A stretch of DNA of 64,000 nucleotides from Polaribacter sp. (GTDB taxonomy: Bacteria; Bacteroidota; Bacteroidia; Flavobacteriales; Flavobacteriaceae): assembly GCF_024639685.1 (NCBI RefSeq), contig NZ_JAHEHX010000019.1, forward strand, positions 372,001 through 436,000, in the 5' to 3' direction. Made by a program: the position numbers and the translations under genes. A model generated the notes under the pieces. That model was not told the origin of the DNA and did no database searches. It saw only the letters and a program-made list of their open reading frames with translations. Below are positions 8,760 to 18,284 of this stretch, piece after piece. How positions within the stretch are numbered: position 1 is the stretch's first letter; the number at the start of each line of letters is the position of its first letter.

Positions 8760-11081
8760 TTAGCCAATGACTCTTAATTTAGCAAATTGTAATAATAATT
8801 TCTTTTTTCCTACAGTACTAAATTTAATTTCAGCTTTCTGATTCGGGCCTTTTCCTTCTAATGCAACAACTTCACCAGCGCCAAATCTATTGTGTTCAAC
8901 TATATTCCCAACAACTACTTTGCTATCAAATAAATTAGTAGTAATTGTAGTTTGAGAAACTTTCTTAAGATTTTTAGGAATTATAATTTCTTTCTTTTTT
9001 GCCAAATCTCGTTCCATTTTTTTGCGCTGAATTGGTTTTTGAAAACGAATTCCTTTGGGAGCATCATCAAAAATACTTTTGTCAACAAAACGGTTAATAG
9101 ATGGTTCCGGAATTTTTGGTGCTATGTAATTTAAGAATTGATCATCTATTTCTTCTAAAAACCTACTAGGCTCTGCATCTACTAATTTACCCCATCTGTA
9201 ACGTGTTTGTGCATAGGACAAATACGCAACTTTTTCTGCTCTAGTTAGGGCTACATAAAAAAGTCTTCGTTCTTCTTCTAATTCGCTTCTTGTATTCATG
9301 CTCATTGCAGAAGGAAACAAATTTTCTTCTAAACCAACAATATATACATATAGGTACTCTAATCCTTTAGATTGATGAATAGTCATTAGAGACACAGTTG
9401 GCTTGTTATCGTTTTTTTTAGTATCAAAATCTGTAGCTAATGCAACATCTTCTAGGAATGTTGTTAGAGAGGCATCTTGGCCTTCTTCAATTTTATCTGT
9501 AATAAAATCTTTAATTCCATTTAAAAGTTCTTGTACATTTTCTACCTTACTTACAGCTTCTGGGGTTCCATCTTTTTCTAAATCTTTAATAAGTCTAGTC
9601 TCTTTAACAACAATTTCAGCAATTTCAAATGCATTTTTAGTTTGCGATTCTATTTGCAACCTAAGAATCATATTCATAAAGTTCTGCAACTTATTTTTTG
9701 TTCCACCATTTATTTTTACATCTATCTTATCAATGTACCTTATAATCTCAAAAATGGATTTTTTATAATGGTTTGCTGCAATAGTCAATCTATCTATTGT
9801 GGTTGCTCCTATGCCTCTAGCTGGGTAATTGATAATTCTTTTTAATGCTTCTTCATCATTAGGGTTTATAAGTATTCTTAAATAGGATAAAATATCTTTT
9901 ATTTCTTTTCTCTGATAAAAAGAAATCCCTCCATAGATTGTGTAGTCTATATTCTTTTTTCTTAATGCATCTTCAATAGCTCTAGATTGTGAATTTGTTC
10001 TATACAAAACACAAAAATTATCTTGTGTCATTTGATGATTCATCATATTTTCCCAAATAGACTGAGCTACAAAACGTCCTTCTTCACCATCAGATATAGT
10101 TCTCATTACTTGAATTGAATCTCCTGCATCATTAGAAGTCCATACTTCTTTATCTAGTTTTGTTTTATTTCTTGCAATAACAGAATTCGCTGCGTTTACA
10201 ATGTTTTTAGTAGATCTATAGTTTTGCTCTAATTTAAACGTTTTTACATCTGGGTAATCTTTCTGGAAATTTAAAATATTCTGAATATTTGCACCTCTAA
10301 AGCTATAAATACTCTGAGAATCATCTCCCACAACACAAATATTTTGGAAACGATCTGCTAATGCTCTTACAATAATGTATTGTGAGTGGTTTGTATCTTG
10401 GTACTCATCTACCATTATATATCGAAACCGATCTTGGTATTTTGCTAAAACGTCTGGAAAACGAGCTAATAACTCATTAGTTCTTAACAATAAATCATCA
10501 AAATCCATAGCTCCAGACTTAAAGCATCTGTCTACATATTCCTTATAAATATCACCTACTTTTGGTCTAGAAGCGTGCATGTCTGCTTCCTGTAAGTCAG
10601 AATTATTAAAGTAAGCTCTTACTGTAATTAAACTATTTTTAAATGAAGATATTCTACTTAAAATTTGTTTTGGTTTGTAACGCTCTTTATCTAAATTCGT
10701 TTCTTTAATAATTGAACTTATTAAACGAACTGAATCTTGAGTATCATAAATTGTAAAATTTGAAGGAAAACCGAGTTTATCTGCCTCTGCTCTTAAAATT
10801 CTTGCAAAAACGGAATGGAAGGTTCCCATCCATAAGTTTTTAGCTTCGCTTACACCTACAACTCCTGCTATTCTCTCTTTCATTTCTCGAGCAGCTTTGT
10901 TTGTAAATGTTAATGACAAAATATTAAAAGAATCTATACCAGATTGCATTAAATGAGCAATTCTAAAGGTTAAAACCCTTGTTTTTCCTGAACCAGCTCC
11001 TGCAATAATAATCATTGGTCCATCTTTTTGAAGGACTGCCTGTTTTTGAGCTTCGTTTAATGATTTTAAGTAAGTTGTCAA
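8760..11081 (-). CDS. UvrD/PcrA-type SF1A DNA helicase
   Basis: ATP-dependent 3'-5' DNA helicase used in excision and mismatch repair and in removing RecA or transcription roadblocks. 773 aa. Walker A is AGAGSGKTR at about residues 27-35, the Q-motif LNEAQKQAV precedes it, and Walker B is VDEYQDTNHSQ. Motifs QNYRSTKNI, SLMTIHQSKGLEYLYV and LFYVALTRAEK follow in order. The C-terminal segment GNIVEHNRFGAGEVVALEGKG is the Tudor-like tail of PcrA/UvrD. The start is TTG (MTTYLKSLNEAQK); an in-frame stop just upstream excludes a longer form. It is transcribed alone. Whether to call it uvrD or pcrA cannot be decided here. Confidence 0.95.
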   Translation of the reverse strand: MTTYLKSLNEAQKQAVLQKDGPMIIIAGAGSGKTRVLTFRIAHLMQSGIDSFNILSLTFTNKAAREMKERIAGVVGVSEAKNLWMGTFHSVFARILRAEADKLGFPSNFTIYDTQDSVRLISSIIKETNLDKERYKPKQILSRISSFKNSLITVRAYFNNSDLQEADMHASRPKVGDIYKEYVDRCFKSGAMDFDDLLLRTNELLARFPDVLAKYQDRFRYIMVDEYQDTNHSQYIIVRALADRFQNICVVGDDSQSIYSFRGANIQNILNFQKDYPDVKTFKLEQNYRSTKNIVNAANSVIARNKTKLDKEVWTSNDAGDSIQVMRTISDGEEGRFVAQSIWENMMNHQMTQDNFCVLYRTNSQSRAIEDALRKKNIDYTIYGGISFYQRKEIKDILSYLRILINPNDEEALKRIINYPARGIGATTIDRLTIAANHYKKSIFEIIRYIDKIDVKINGGTKNKLQNFMNMILRLQIESQTKNAFEIAEIVVKETRLIKDLEKDGTPEAVSKVENVQELLNGIKDFITDKIEEGQDASLTTFLEDVALATDFDTKKNDNKPTVSLMTIHQSKGLEYLYVYIVGLEENLFPSAMSMNTRSELEEERRLFYVALTRAEKVAYLSYAQTRYRWGKLVDAEPSRFLEEIDDQFLNYIAPKIPEPSINRFVDKSIFDDAPKGIRFQKPIQRKKMERDLAKKKEIIIPKNLKKVSQTTITTNLFDSKVVVGNIVEHNRFGAGEVVALEGKGPNQKAEIKFSTVGKKKLLLQFAKLRVIG

Positions 11082-11248
11082 AAGTTATTTTTAAAAATTA
11101 TAAAATGTGAATTTAACCAAAGTAATCGTTTTTGTAAAGCTAGAAGTATAGTTTTTATTCACATTTTTTTAATAAAGAAAATGAAATCATAATTAGCATT
11201 CAATTTATTTAATACATTAAAAACACATCAATTAATGACGGTATTTTA

Positions 11249-11256
11249 TATTTTTG
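11249..11256 (+). promoter_or_regulatory. Candidate -7 element for the 11273 gene
   Basis: TATTTTTG matches TAnnTTTG and lies 16 nt before the ATG, which would give a very short leader. Confidence 0.4.
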
Positions 11257-11272
11257 ATACAAATAAAAATAA

Positions 11273-11785
11273 ATGGAAGATATTTTATTAAAAAGCACAG
11301 CATATATATTACCTTCAGTTGTTACCGGTTTTGTTGCTTATTTTATGTTTAAAGGATTTTTACAGAAAAGTATAAAATTAAAAAAAATTGAATCTTTAGC
11401 GTTACAAAAAAAGGATTCTCTTTCTATAAAATTACAAGCTTACGAAAGAATGACTTTGTTTTGCGATCGTGTAAATCCTATAAAATTAGTAGTACGTATT
11501 GCTCCAAATTCAGATAATATATCAGATTACCTACAGCTTTTAATTGCGAGTGTAGAACAAGAATTAGAACATAACTTTGTGCAACAAATTTACATTTCTA
11601 AAGAGGCATGGATGGCTATAATTGCTACAAAAACAAACGTAATTAAAAAACTACAGTATATCTCTATAGAATCTATATCTGCTAGTAATTTTAGAGAAAA
11701 TGTACTTATAGAATTTGGAAAAACACCTCCTATTGTAGATACTGCTTTAGAAATTTTAAAAAAAGACGTAAAACAATTTATCTAA
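11273..11785 (+). CDS. Hypothetical membrane-anchored protein (DUF7935-like)
   Basis: 170 aa. One N-terminal transmembrane helix (about residues 10-30, YILPSVVTGFVAYFMF) is followed by a basic stretch and a soluble domain that probably faces the cytoplasm. I think it matches the Bacteroidota family DUF7935, known to me only as an uncharacterised group, so I assign no function. The soluble part has the segment LQAYERMTLFCDRVNPIKL and a helical pattern around YLQLLIASVEQELEHNFVQQIYISKEAW. It is a single gene with its own promoter candidate and a strong terminator directly after the stop, divergent from the helicase gene. Confidence 0.75.
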   Translation: MEDILLKSTAYILPSVVTGFVAYFMFKGFLQKSIKLKKIESLALQKKDSLSIKLQAYERMTLFCDRVNPIKLVVRIAPNSDNISDYLQLLIASVEQELEHNFVQQIYISKEAWMAIIATKTNVIKKLQYISIESISASNFRENVLIEFGKTPPIVDTALEILKKDVKQFI

Positions 11786-11790
11786 AAATA

Positions 11791-11817
11791 AAAGCCCTCT
11801 TAGATAGAGGGCTTTTT
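11791..11817 (+). terminator. Strong intrinsic terminator
   Basis: Ten-bp stem AAAGCCCTCT/AGAGGGCTTT with a 5-nt loop and a T run, starting 5 nt after the stop of the 11273 gene. The following 218 nt up to the btuB stop hold nothing I can recognise. Confidence 0.9.
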
Positions 11818-12035
11818 CACAGCTGACTTAACAACATACGTTGTGGGAATTAAAAAACTATAAATAATTTAAAACATAATTAATATGTAGCTGTAAATAT
11901 TGAATATTTAACAAATAATATTTTTTTAATATAAACTATTAATTAAATATAGTGAAAAAAAAAATCAAAAAATATGTAACATTTAAAAACTATCTCCTTT
12001 TTTGATTATTTTTTGACTTTTGTGTTTAAATTCAA

Positions 12036-13940
12036 TTATAGATTAATTTTTACACCTAGATTATAATTTCTTCCTCTTGTTGTAAAACCAGCAATCTCTT
12101 GAAAATCTTCATTTAAAATATTTGTTAAGCTACCATAAAAAACAACTTTATTGTCAAGAACACTATGATTTATAAAAAAATCAAAAAGCTTGTAAGACTC
12201 CAATTCTACAGCACCAAAATCTTTAGTTTCGTCTACCCATCTGTAACTTAAAGAAGTAAATGTATTTCTTGATAAATTGTAATTTGCTCTAATGAAAAAT
12301 TTATTTTGAGGTATTTTTAATAATAAACTCTCATCTCTATCAATAAAAGTATAGTTTGCAAACATATTTAAATTCTTAGAAACAGCACAAGTTATTTCAG
12401 TTTCAAATCCTTTAGCAGAAAAAGTACCTAAATCATTTATTGTTTGAAATGTAGCAAAATCATATCCAATTTTATTAGTTTCTTCTCTTTGAAAATAAGT
12501 TGCATTAATTGTTATCTTTTTACTCAAAGTAATATCAAAACCTCCTTCAATAGTTGTATTTTCTTCTGGTAGCAACTCCTCTACAGTTGGCAGTTTCGTA
12601 AATATTTCTGAAAGTGTTGGTGTTACAAAAGCTGTGCTATAAGAGGCAAATACTTTTACAGGAGTATCATTTATCGTAAAATTATAAGAAGGGTTAATAT
12701 TATACACGAAATTATTTCCATATTCGCTATGCATATTTAATCGACCTCCAATATTAAAATTTAGACCTGAAAGAGCAGTATAGTTTAGTGATAAATACGG
12801 ATCATAAAAGTGTTGTTTAACTGCACCTTCTTCAATAGTACTAAACGAAGTTCTTTGAATCATGTCTTGGTACTGTGAAGTTACCCCCACTAAAAAAGAA
12901 AAAACATTTGAAAATGAATAGTTATTATACACATCAAAACCGTATACTTCTCCGTTAAAGAAATTATTAGACGGTGTTTCAGTTCTGTTAATATCAGTAA
13001 AGAAAGTTCTAATTTTTAAAGCTCCATTGGTGTAAGTATAATCTGCATTAAGCCCTACTCGCTTTTGCACGCTATTCATATTATTATCTTTATTTGCAGG
13101 AATACTGGCAAACGTTACAGGATCATAATCAAATCCATCAAAATCTGTAGAAAATTTGTCGAAACTAGTTAGTAATCCAATTTTAAAATTATCATTTAAA
13201 GCATAATTTAATTTTAACATTACATTTTGCCTTGCAAAATTATCTTCTTCAAATTCATTAGATGACTCACTTTCCGCAGCAGACAAGCCAGAAGAACCAT
13301 TTGCATTTAAAGCTAATAGGTAATCTAACTTTCCTAGAGTACCATTGAAATTAAAGTTTGTTGAAAATTCTTCTGCAGATAAGTTACTATTTTCATTAGA
13401 ACTATTTGACCCTAAAGAAGTGGTGAGTGTTCCTCTAAATTTATCTTTAGAGGCTTTTTTTAGAATAATATTAATTACCCCTGTTGCTGCTCCAGTTCCG
13501 TATAAAGTAGAAGAAGCGCCTTTTAAAACTTCTATTTTTTCAACTTGATTAATATCAATCTGACGTAAATCAAAATCTCCATTAAAAGAACTTGGGTCAT
13601 TAACATTTACTCCATCTAATAAAATAGCGACTTGTCTATTTCTACCTCCTCTAATATAATACCCTAAATTTTGACCTTTTGTACTGAAATTACCATTTAT
13701 TTCAACTCCAGGGACATCATTTAGTAAGTCAACTATTGTTTTACCTTGACTATTTTGTATTGTTTCTTGTGTAATTTGATAAACTACTTTACCAACATTT
13801 TTTTTGTTAGTAGCAAATTTTGTAGCAGTTACTACAACTTCATTTAACGCTTGTACCTTCTCATTAACTTCTTGAGAAAATAGACTTGTGCTGACAAAAG
13901 TACATGACAAAACACCAAAAATTAAGAATTGTTTTTTCAT
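12036..13940 (-). CDS. btuB: TonB-dependent receptor, probable cobalamin transporter
   Basis: Outer-membrane receptor for energy-coupled uptake. 634 aa. A signal peptide MKKQFLIFGVLSCTFVSTSLFSQ is followed by a TonB-box-like segment (LNEVVVTAT), the plug domain (about 45-160, with LNDVPGVEING, YIRGGRNRQVAILLDGVNV and VEKIEVLKGASSTLYGTGA) and a beta-barrel ending in the aromatic-rich strand NYNLGVKINL. The length and the lack of an N-terminal carboxypeptidase-like domain fit BtuB rather than SusC. The substrate call rests on the cobalamin riboswitch in its leader and on the btuF-like gene on the other side. It is expected to be repressed when B12 is abundant. Confidence 0.9.
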   Translation of the reverse strand: MKKQFLIFGVLSCTFVSTSLFSQEVNEKVQALNEVVVTATKFATNKKNVGKVVYQITQETIQNSQGKTIVDLLNDVPGVEINGNFSTKGQNLGYYIRGGRNRQVAILLDGVNVNDPSSFNGDFDLRQIDINQVEKIEVLKGASSTLYGTGAATGVINIILKKASKDKFRGTLTTSLGSNSSNENSNLSAEEFSTNFNFNGTLGKLDYLLALNANGSSGLSAAESESSNEFEEDNFARQNVMLKLNYALNDNFKIGLLTSFDKFSTDFDGFDYDPVTFASIPANKDNNMNSVQKRVGLNADYTYTNGALKIRTFFTDINRTETPSNNFFNGEVYGFDVYNNYSFSNVFSFLVGVTSQYQDMIQRTSFSTIEEGAVKQHFYDPYLSLNYTALSGLNFNIGGRLNMHSEYGNNFVYNINPSYNFTINDTPVKVFASYSTAFVTPTLSEIFTKLPTVEELLPEENTTIEGGFDITLSKKITINATYFQREETNKIGYDFATFQTINDLGTFSAKGFETEITCAVSKNLNMFANYTFIDRDESLLLKIPQNKFFIRANYNLSRNTFTSLSYRWVDETKDFGAVELESYKLFDFFINHSVLDNKVVFYGSLTNILNEDFQEIAGFTTRGRNYNLGVKINL

Positions 13941-14035
13941 TTTTTAATAAATTTGATTTACAATAAATCAGGTAAATTTCGTGTACAGAAAATAACAGTA
14001 CATAAACTTTTATCCCGAAAGTTTTTAACTCGTGA

Positions 14036-14170
14036 TTAAGGGCAGGTCTCCTGACTTGCGTCTTGTAACAAAACCTTCCCAACAAATAGTCAGTGGTTAA
14101 AGAATTAGTTACAAGCTTTATAGCTTACAGTTGCGGGTACAGTTCTAGAGTTTAACTAGATTCCCTTTTA
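14036..14170 (-). promoter_or_regulatory. Cobalamin riboswitch
   Basis: Read on the minus strand, the region has the conserved core ACTGTACCCGCAACTGTA, then CCACTG, GGGAAGG and the B12 box AGTCAGGAGACCTGCC (14056-14041). AAGGG near 14167 and CCCTT near 14040 close helix P1. The leader between the aptamer and the btuB ATG is about 95 nt. It contains a weak hairpin (AAACTTT/AAAGTTT, 14004-14024) without a T run, so control may act on translation rather than termination; that is inference. It fills most of the 414-nt gap between btuB and btuF. The rest of the gap holds only promoter candidates. Confidence 0.95.
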
Positions 14171-14214
14171 ATTTAACGTAAAGTGATTAATTACATTAAA
14201 ACCAAAAATCAAAG

Positions 14215-14222
14215 CAAAGATA
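14215..14222 (-). promoter_or_regulatory. Candidate -7 element of the btuB riboswitch transcript
   Basis: TATCTTTG on the minus strand, about 45 nt upstream of the first aptamer helix. The position is right for a promoter driving the riboswitch leader. No -33 TTG is evident. Confidence 0.5.
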
Positions 14223-14330
14223 AGTGCTTCATTAGTAAAAATCTAATGATTATAGAAACAAATTATATATTCTTTAACAACAATAGCTTGTAAGACTATT
14301 TCATTCATAAAGAAATAAATTACTTTTGTA

Positions 14331-14338
14331 CTAGTTTT
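14331..14338 (+). promoter_or_regulatory. Candidate -7 element for btuF
   Basis: TACTTTTG matches TAnnTTTG and lies 16 nt before the btuF ATG. Confidence 0.45.
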
Positions 14339-14354
14339 TAAATAATCTGATAAG

Positions 14355-15482
14355 ATGCAAAAATTAATCTACTCTATACTATGCTTTATTCTTATAATTT
14401 TAAGTTGCACTAATAATAAAAAAGAGAACGAAACAAGTAAACCAAAATCAAGTTATATTAAGTATGCAAAAGGTTTTAAAGTTATAAGTAAAGATGACCA
14501 TAAAATATTACGTATTACATCTGCATATCAGAATGCAAATAAAAATTATGACTATTTTATTAGTAAAGACAAAAAGAAGGAAGATCGGTCTAAAAACGAA
14601 ATTATAGTTCCAGTAAAAAAAATGATTGTAACATCAACAACTCATATTCCAATGATAGAACTTTTAGAAGAAGAAAATTCAATAATTGGTTTTCCTTTTT
14701 CTAATTACATTTCTTCAGAAAGAACCAGAAAGCTTATTGATAATGGAAATGTCAAAGAAATAGGCAAAGCATCTTCTTTAAATACCGAAATTATTCTTAA
14801 TCTGATGCCAGAATTAGTGGTTGGCTATAGTATAGATACAGCAGACAAATCTTTAAATACAGTTCAAAAATCTGGTCTTCAAGTAATTTATAATGGTGAC
14901 TGGCTAGAAGAAACTCCATTAGGAAGAGCTGAATGGATTAAGTTTTTTGGAATTCTTTTTGATAAAGAAAAAGAGGCTGATAGTATTTTTTCTGCAATAG
15001 AAACTAACTATCTTAAGGCTAAAAACATAGCAAAAAAAATACGCAAACAGCAAACAGTTATTTCTGGTGCAATTATGAACAAGGAAATTTGGAATCTACC
15101 TGCTGGAGAAAGTTTTGTTGCTCAATTTTTAGAAGACTCTAACCTTAATTATTTGTATAAAAACACAAAAGGAAAAGGTAGTTTGTCTTTAAGTTTAGAA
15201 AGTGTTTTTGAGAAAGGAGCTAAAGCAGATTATTGGATTGCTCCAGGGTATTTTTCATCTAAAGCAGAAATGGTTTCTTACAATAAAATATATAAAGAGT
15301 TTAAAGCATTTAAAAAGAATACTATCTACAGCCCTTCTAAAAAAAAGGGGCCAACAGGTGGAATTATATATTATGAATTAGCTCCCACAAGACCTGATCT
15401 AGTATTAAAAGATATCATAAAAATAATAGATGGAACACTGTTGCCAAATTATGAACTAACCTTTTTTGAGCAAATGAAATAA
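14355..15482 (+). CDS. btuF: BtuF-like substrate-binding lipoprotein
   Basis: Periplasmic binding protein of the helical-backbone type (cobalamin/iron-siderophore family) that would pass ligand to an inner-membrane ABC importer. 375 aa. A lipoprotein signal ends in ILSCTN (Cys at about residue 18). The binding-protein domain shows VTSTTHIPMIELLEEENSIIGF, the paired LNTEIILNLMPELVVGY strand, and GRAEWIKFFGILFDKEKEAD. No BtuC or BtuD gene is adjacent, so the permease must lie elsewhere. It is divergent from the riboswitch-controlled receptor, and the riboswitch is on the other strand, so it is probably regulated separately. A cobalamin ligand is inferred from context; a heme or siderophore protein is the alternative. 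Confidence 0.8.
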   Translation: MQKLIYSILCFILIILSCTNNKKENETSKPKSSYIKYAKGFKVISKDDHKILRITSAYQNANKNYDYFISKDKKKEDRSKNEIIVPVKKMIVTSTTHIPMIELLEEENSIIGFPFSNYISSERTRKLIDNGNVKEIGKASSLNTEIILNLMPELVVGYSIDTADKSLNTVQKSGLQVIYNGDWLEETPLGRAEWIKFFGILFDKEKEADSIFSAIETNYLKAKNIAKKIRKQQTVISGAIMNKEIWNLPAGESFVAQFLEDSNLNYLYKNTKGKGSLSLSLESVFEKGAKADYWIAPGYFSSKAEMVSYNKIYKEFKAFKKNTIYSPSKKKGPTGGIIYYELAPTRPDLVLKDIIKIIDGTLLPNYELTFFEQMK

Positions 15483-15504
15483 TTCAAAATTAGAAATTGA
15501 TAAT

Positions 15505-15537
15505 AAAAAACGCTCACTTAGATTAAGCTTTTTTTTT
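15505..15537. terminator. Possible bidirectional terminator
   Basis: An A-run, then CGCT, a loop, AAGC and a run of T lie between the convergent btuF and parC genes. The stem is A/T-rich and imperfect, so support is modest. Confidence 0.5.
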
Positions 15538-15542
15538 AATTT

Positions 15543-18281
15543 CTAAAAAAGTGTTGTTTGATTTTCATCATCTAATTTCTTTTGTTCTGACTTTTTCTTA
15601 GCTATTGATTTTTGAAGCGCGAGTTTAGCCTTCTCTTCAGCTGACAGCTCTTCTACTACTGACTTTTTAATATCAGTTTCAGCGATTTCTAAGGGTAGTT
15701 TTTCCTCCAAAACCTCTTCATCTACAAACTCGATTTCCTCAGGTTTTTCTTCTTCTGGTTCTTCGAAAGGCAGTGGTGCTAATAAATTAACATTTTTAAT
15801 CTTATCTATCGTTAACTGGTTCCCTAAAGCCTTTATACCTTTAACAGCTATAAAATCCTCAAAATTCACTTTTTCATTCTCTAAGCTTCTTTTTGAAAAT
15901 TGAACCTCTGCAATTGGCCTATAATCTGTAGCAACAATTTCTAACTGACTTTTAGGATGATCTGAAATAAACTCCTCTTCCTTGTCTGGAGTTTCAATAA
16001 CAAAACGTTTCACATAATAACGTTCTTTTTCACCATCAAAATAAATTGCTGATATTGGTTTTGCTGGTTTCCACTTTTCCAATACTATCATATCATCTTC
16101 GAAATGCATGGCTAAATCTGGCTTTACAGCTTTTGCCTTTCCACTTTGAGTAATAATTAATAATTTATCTTCAGCTCTAAATTCACCTAAAAGCTCTCCT
16201 CTATTATCTACATTTAAACGCTGAACTGCATCATCAAACCAAATTTTTCTTGGTTTTAAAGTTGAAACTCCTTCAGATTTAAAATCTACACTTTTAATTG
16301 CATATTTGGTAATTGTATTTCCACGAACATCTCTACCTTTTAAAGCTAAATCTGCAAAATCAATATCCCATTTTAATTTCTTAACACTACCTACTTCTCT
16401 TAAATTAATGGTTACAATTTCTGCTTCTCCATTTGGATTTGCAGTAAAGTAATGAACTATAGATCCTTTATTTCCATTCGCTAAATTATACTCTTTATCT
16501 CTAGTTACAGAGGTTACATTAAAACGTTTCATGTAACTAGACCCACTTTTACCATCTCTGTACATCATATTATACACAGTACGTTTGTCTTTCTTTTTAA
16601 AGACAGCAATATGAATAATACCTTTACCTACAAAAGTTTTAGCATCTACTTTTGTAACCAACATCACTCCATCTTTTCTGAAAATAATAATATCATCTAT
16701 ATCAGAGCAATCAGTAACAAATTCATCTCTTTTTAAAGTGGTACCAATAAAACCTTCTGCTCTATTTACATATAACTTAGCATTATTCATTGCTACTTTA
16801 GAAGCCACAATGTCATCAAATATTCTTATTTCTGTTTTACGTTCTTTACCTTTTCCATAAGTATCTTTTAAACGTTTAAAATAATTTACAGCAAATTCAA
16901 TCAAATTGTCTAAATGATGCTTAACACCAGCAATTTTATCTTCTAAACTTTCTATAAATTGTTTTGCTTTATCAATATCAAACTTTGATATTTTTTTAAT
17001 TCTAATTTCTGTTAAACGAACAATATCTTCTTCTGTTATTGCTCTTTTTAAATGCTTTATATGTAGCTGTAATCCTTTATCAATAGCCTCAATAACTCCT
17101 TGCCAAGTTTCCTCTTCTTCAATATCCCTATAGATTCTATTCTCAATAAAAATTCGTTCTAAAGATGAAAAATGCCATTGTTCTTCTAATTCATTTAACT
17201 GAATTTTTAGTTCACGTTTTAACAATGCTACAGTTAAATCTGTAGAGTGTTTGAGCATACCTGAAACGCCTGTAAAAACAGGTGTATTATCTTTAATTGT
17301 ACAGGCTAAAGGCGAAATTGATGTTTCGCAATTTGTAAAAGCGTATAGAGCATCTATAGATTTATCTGGAGAAACATTTGGTGGCAAATGCACTAAAATT
17401 TCTACTTCTGCAGCTGTATTGTCTTCAATCTTTTTTATCTTGATTTTACCTTTATCATTGGCTTTAAGAATACTATCAATTAAAGAAGATGTGGTTGTAG
17501 AAAAAGGAATTTCTGTAATAACCAACGTCTTTTTATCTAGTTGAGATATTTTAGCTCTAATCCTTACCTTACCTCCTCTTTTACCATCATTATAATTGGT
17601 AAAATCTGCAATACCACCTGTTAAAAAATCGGGAACTATTTTAAAACTTCTACCTTTTAAATATTTAATAGAAGCATCTATCAACTCATTAAAATTATGT
17701 GGTAATATTTTAGTTGATAAACCGACTGCAATACCTTCTGCACCTTGAGCTAGTAATAATGGAAATTTTACTGGTAAATCTATAGGTTCTTTTCTACGAC
17801 CATCATAAGACAACTTCCAATCTGTAGTTTTTGGATTAAAAACAACATCTAAAGCAAACTTAGACAAACGTGCTTCAATATATCTTGATGCTGCAGCTCT
17901 ATCTCCTGTTAAGATATTACCCCAGTTTCCTTGCATATCAATCAGTAATTCTTTCTGACCAATTTGAACCATGGCATCTGCAATAGAAGCATCTCCATGA
18001 GGATGATACTGCATTGTATGCCCTACAATATTGGCAACTTTGTTGTAACGCCCATCATCCAAATCTTTCATAGAATGCATTATTCTACGTTGAACAGGTT
18101 TTAAACCATCTTCTAAAGAAGGTACAGCTCTTTCTAAAATCACATAAGAAGCATAGTCTAAAAACCAATCCTTATACATTCCTGTAACTTTGGTAATGGT
18201 TTCTTCTTGTTGCGAATCTTCATTAGAATCTAGATTCGTTAACTCTTCTTCGTGTTCGTTTTCGTTAATTTCTTCGCTCAT
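15543..18281 (-). CDS. parC: DNA topoisomerase IV subunit A
   Basis: DNA breakage-reunion subunit of topoisomerase IV, which decatenates daughter chromosomes. 912 aa with an acidic N-terminal extension of about 30 residues and a long charged C-terminal tail. The active-site Tyr is Y134 in AAASRYIEARL, and the region PVQRRIMHSM is intact. The quinolone-determining region reads HPHGDASIADAMV, so the usual Ser is Ala98 while the acidic residue (Asp102) is kept. I see no GyrA-box (QRRGGKG-like), which favours topoisomerase IV over gyrase. The gene begins 3 nt after the parE stop, so the pair is one operon. Confidence 0.93.
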   Translation of the reverse strand: MSEEINENEHEEELTNLDSNEDSQQEETITKVTGMYKDWFLDYASYVILERAVPSLEDGLKPVQRRIMHSMKDLDDGRYNKVANIVGHTMQYHPHGDASIADAMVQIGQKELLIDMQGNWGNILTGDRAAASRYIEARLSKFALDVVFNPKTTDWKLSYDGRRKEPIDLPVKFPLLLAQGAEGIAVGLSTKILPHNFNELIDASIKYLKGRSFKIVPDFLTGGIADFTNYNDGKRGGKVRIRAKISQLDKKTLVITEIPFSTTTSSLIDSILKANDKGKIKIKKIEDNTAAEVEILVHLPPNVSPDKSIDALYAFTNCETSISPLACTIKDNTPVFTGVSGMLKHSTDLTVALLKRELKIQLNELEEQWHFSSLERIFIENRIYRDIEEEETWQGVIEAIDKGLQLHIKHLKRAITEEDIVRLTEIRIKKISKFDIDKAKQFIESLEDKIAGVKHHLDNLIEFAVNYFKRLKDTYGKGKERKTEIRIFDDIVASKVAMNNAKLYVNRAEGFIGTTLKRDEFVTDCSDIDDIIIFRKDGVMLVTKVDAKTFVGKGIIHIAVFKKKDKRTVYNMMYRDGKSGSSYMKRFNVTSVTRDKEYNLANGNKGSIVHYFTANPNGEAEIVTINLREVGSVKKLKWDIDFADLALKGRDVRGNTITKYAIKSVDFKSEGVSTLKPRKIWFDDAVQRLNVDNRGELLGEFRAEDKLLIITQSGKAKAVKPDLAMHFEDDMIVLEKWKPAKPISAIYFDGEKERYYVKRFVIETPDKEEEFISDHPKSQLEIVATDYRPIAEVQFSKRSLENEKVNFEDFIAVKGIKALGNQLTIDKIKNVNLLAPLPFEEPEEEKPEEIEFVDEEVLEEKLPLEIAETDIKKSVVEELSAEEKAKLALQKSIAKKKSEQKKLDDENQTTLF

Positions 18282-18284
18282 GTT

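Noticed and set aside
13864-14085. 73-aa minus-strand ORF overlapping the btuB start and the riboswitch
   Set aside because: It runs through the B12 box and has no protein-like composition. The region is explained by the cobalamin riboswitch.
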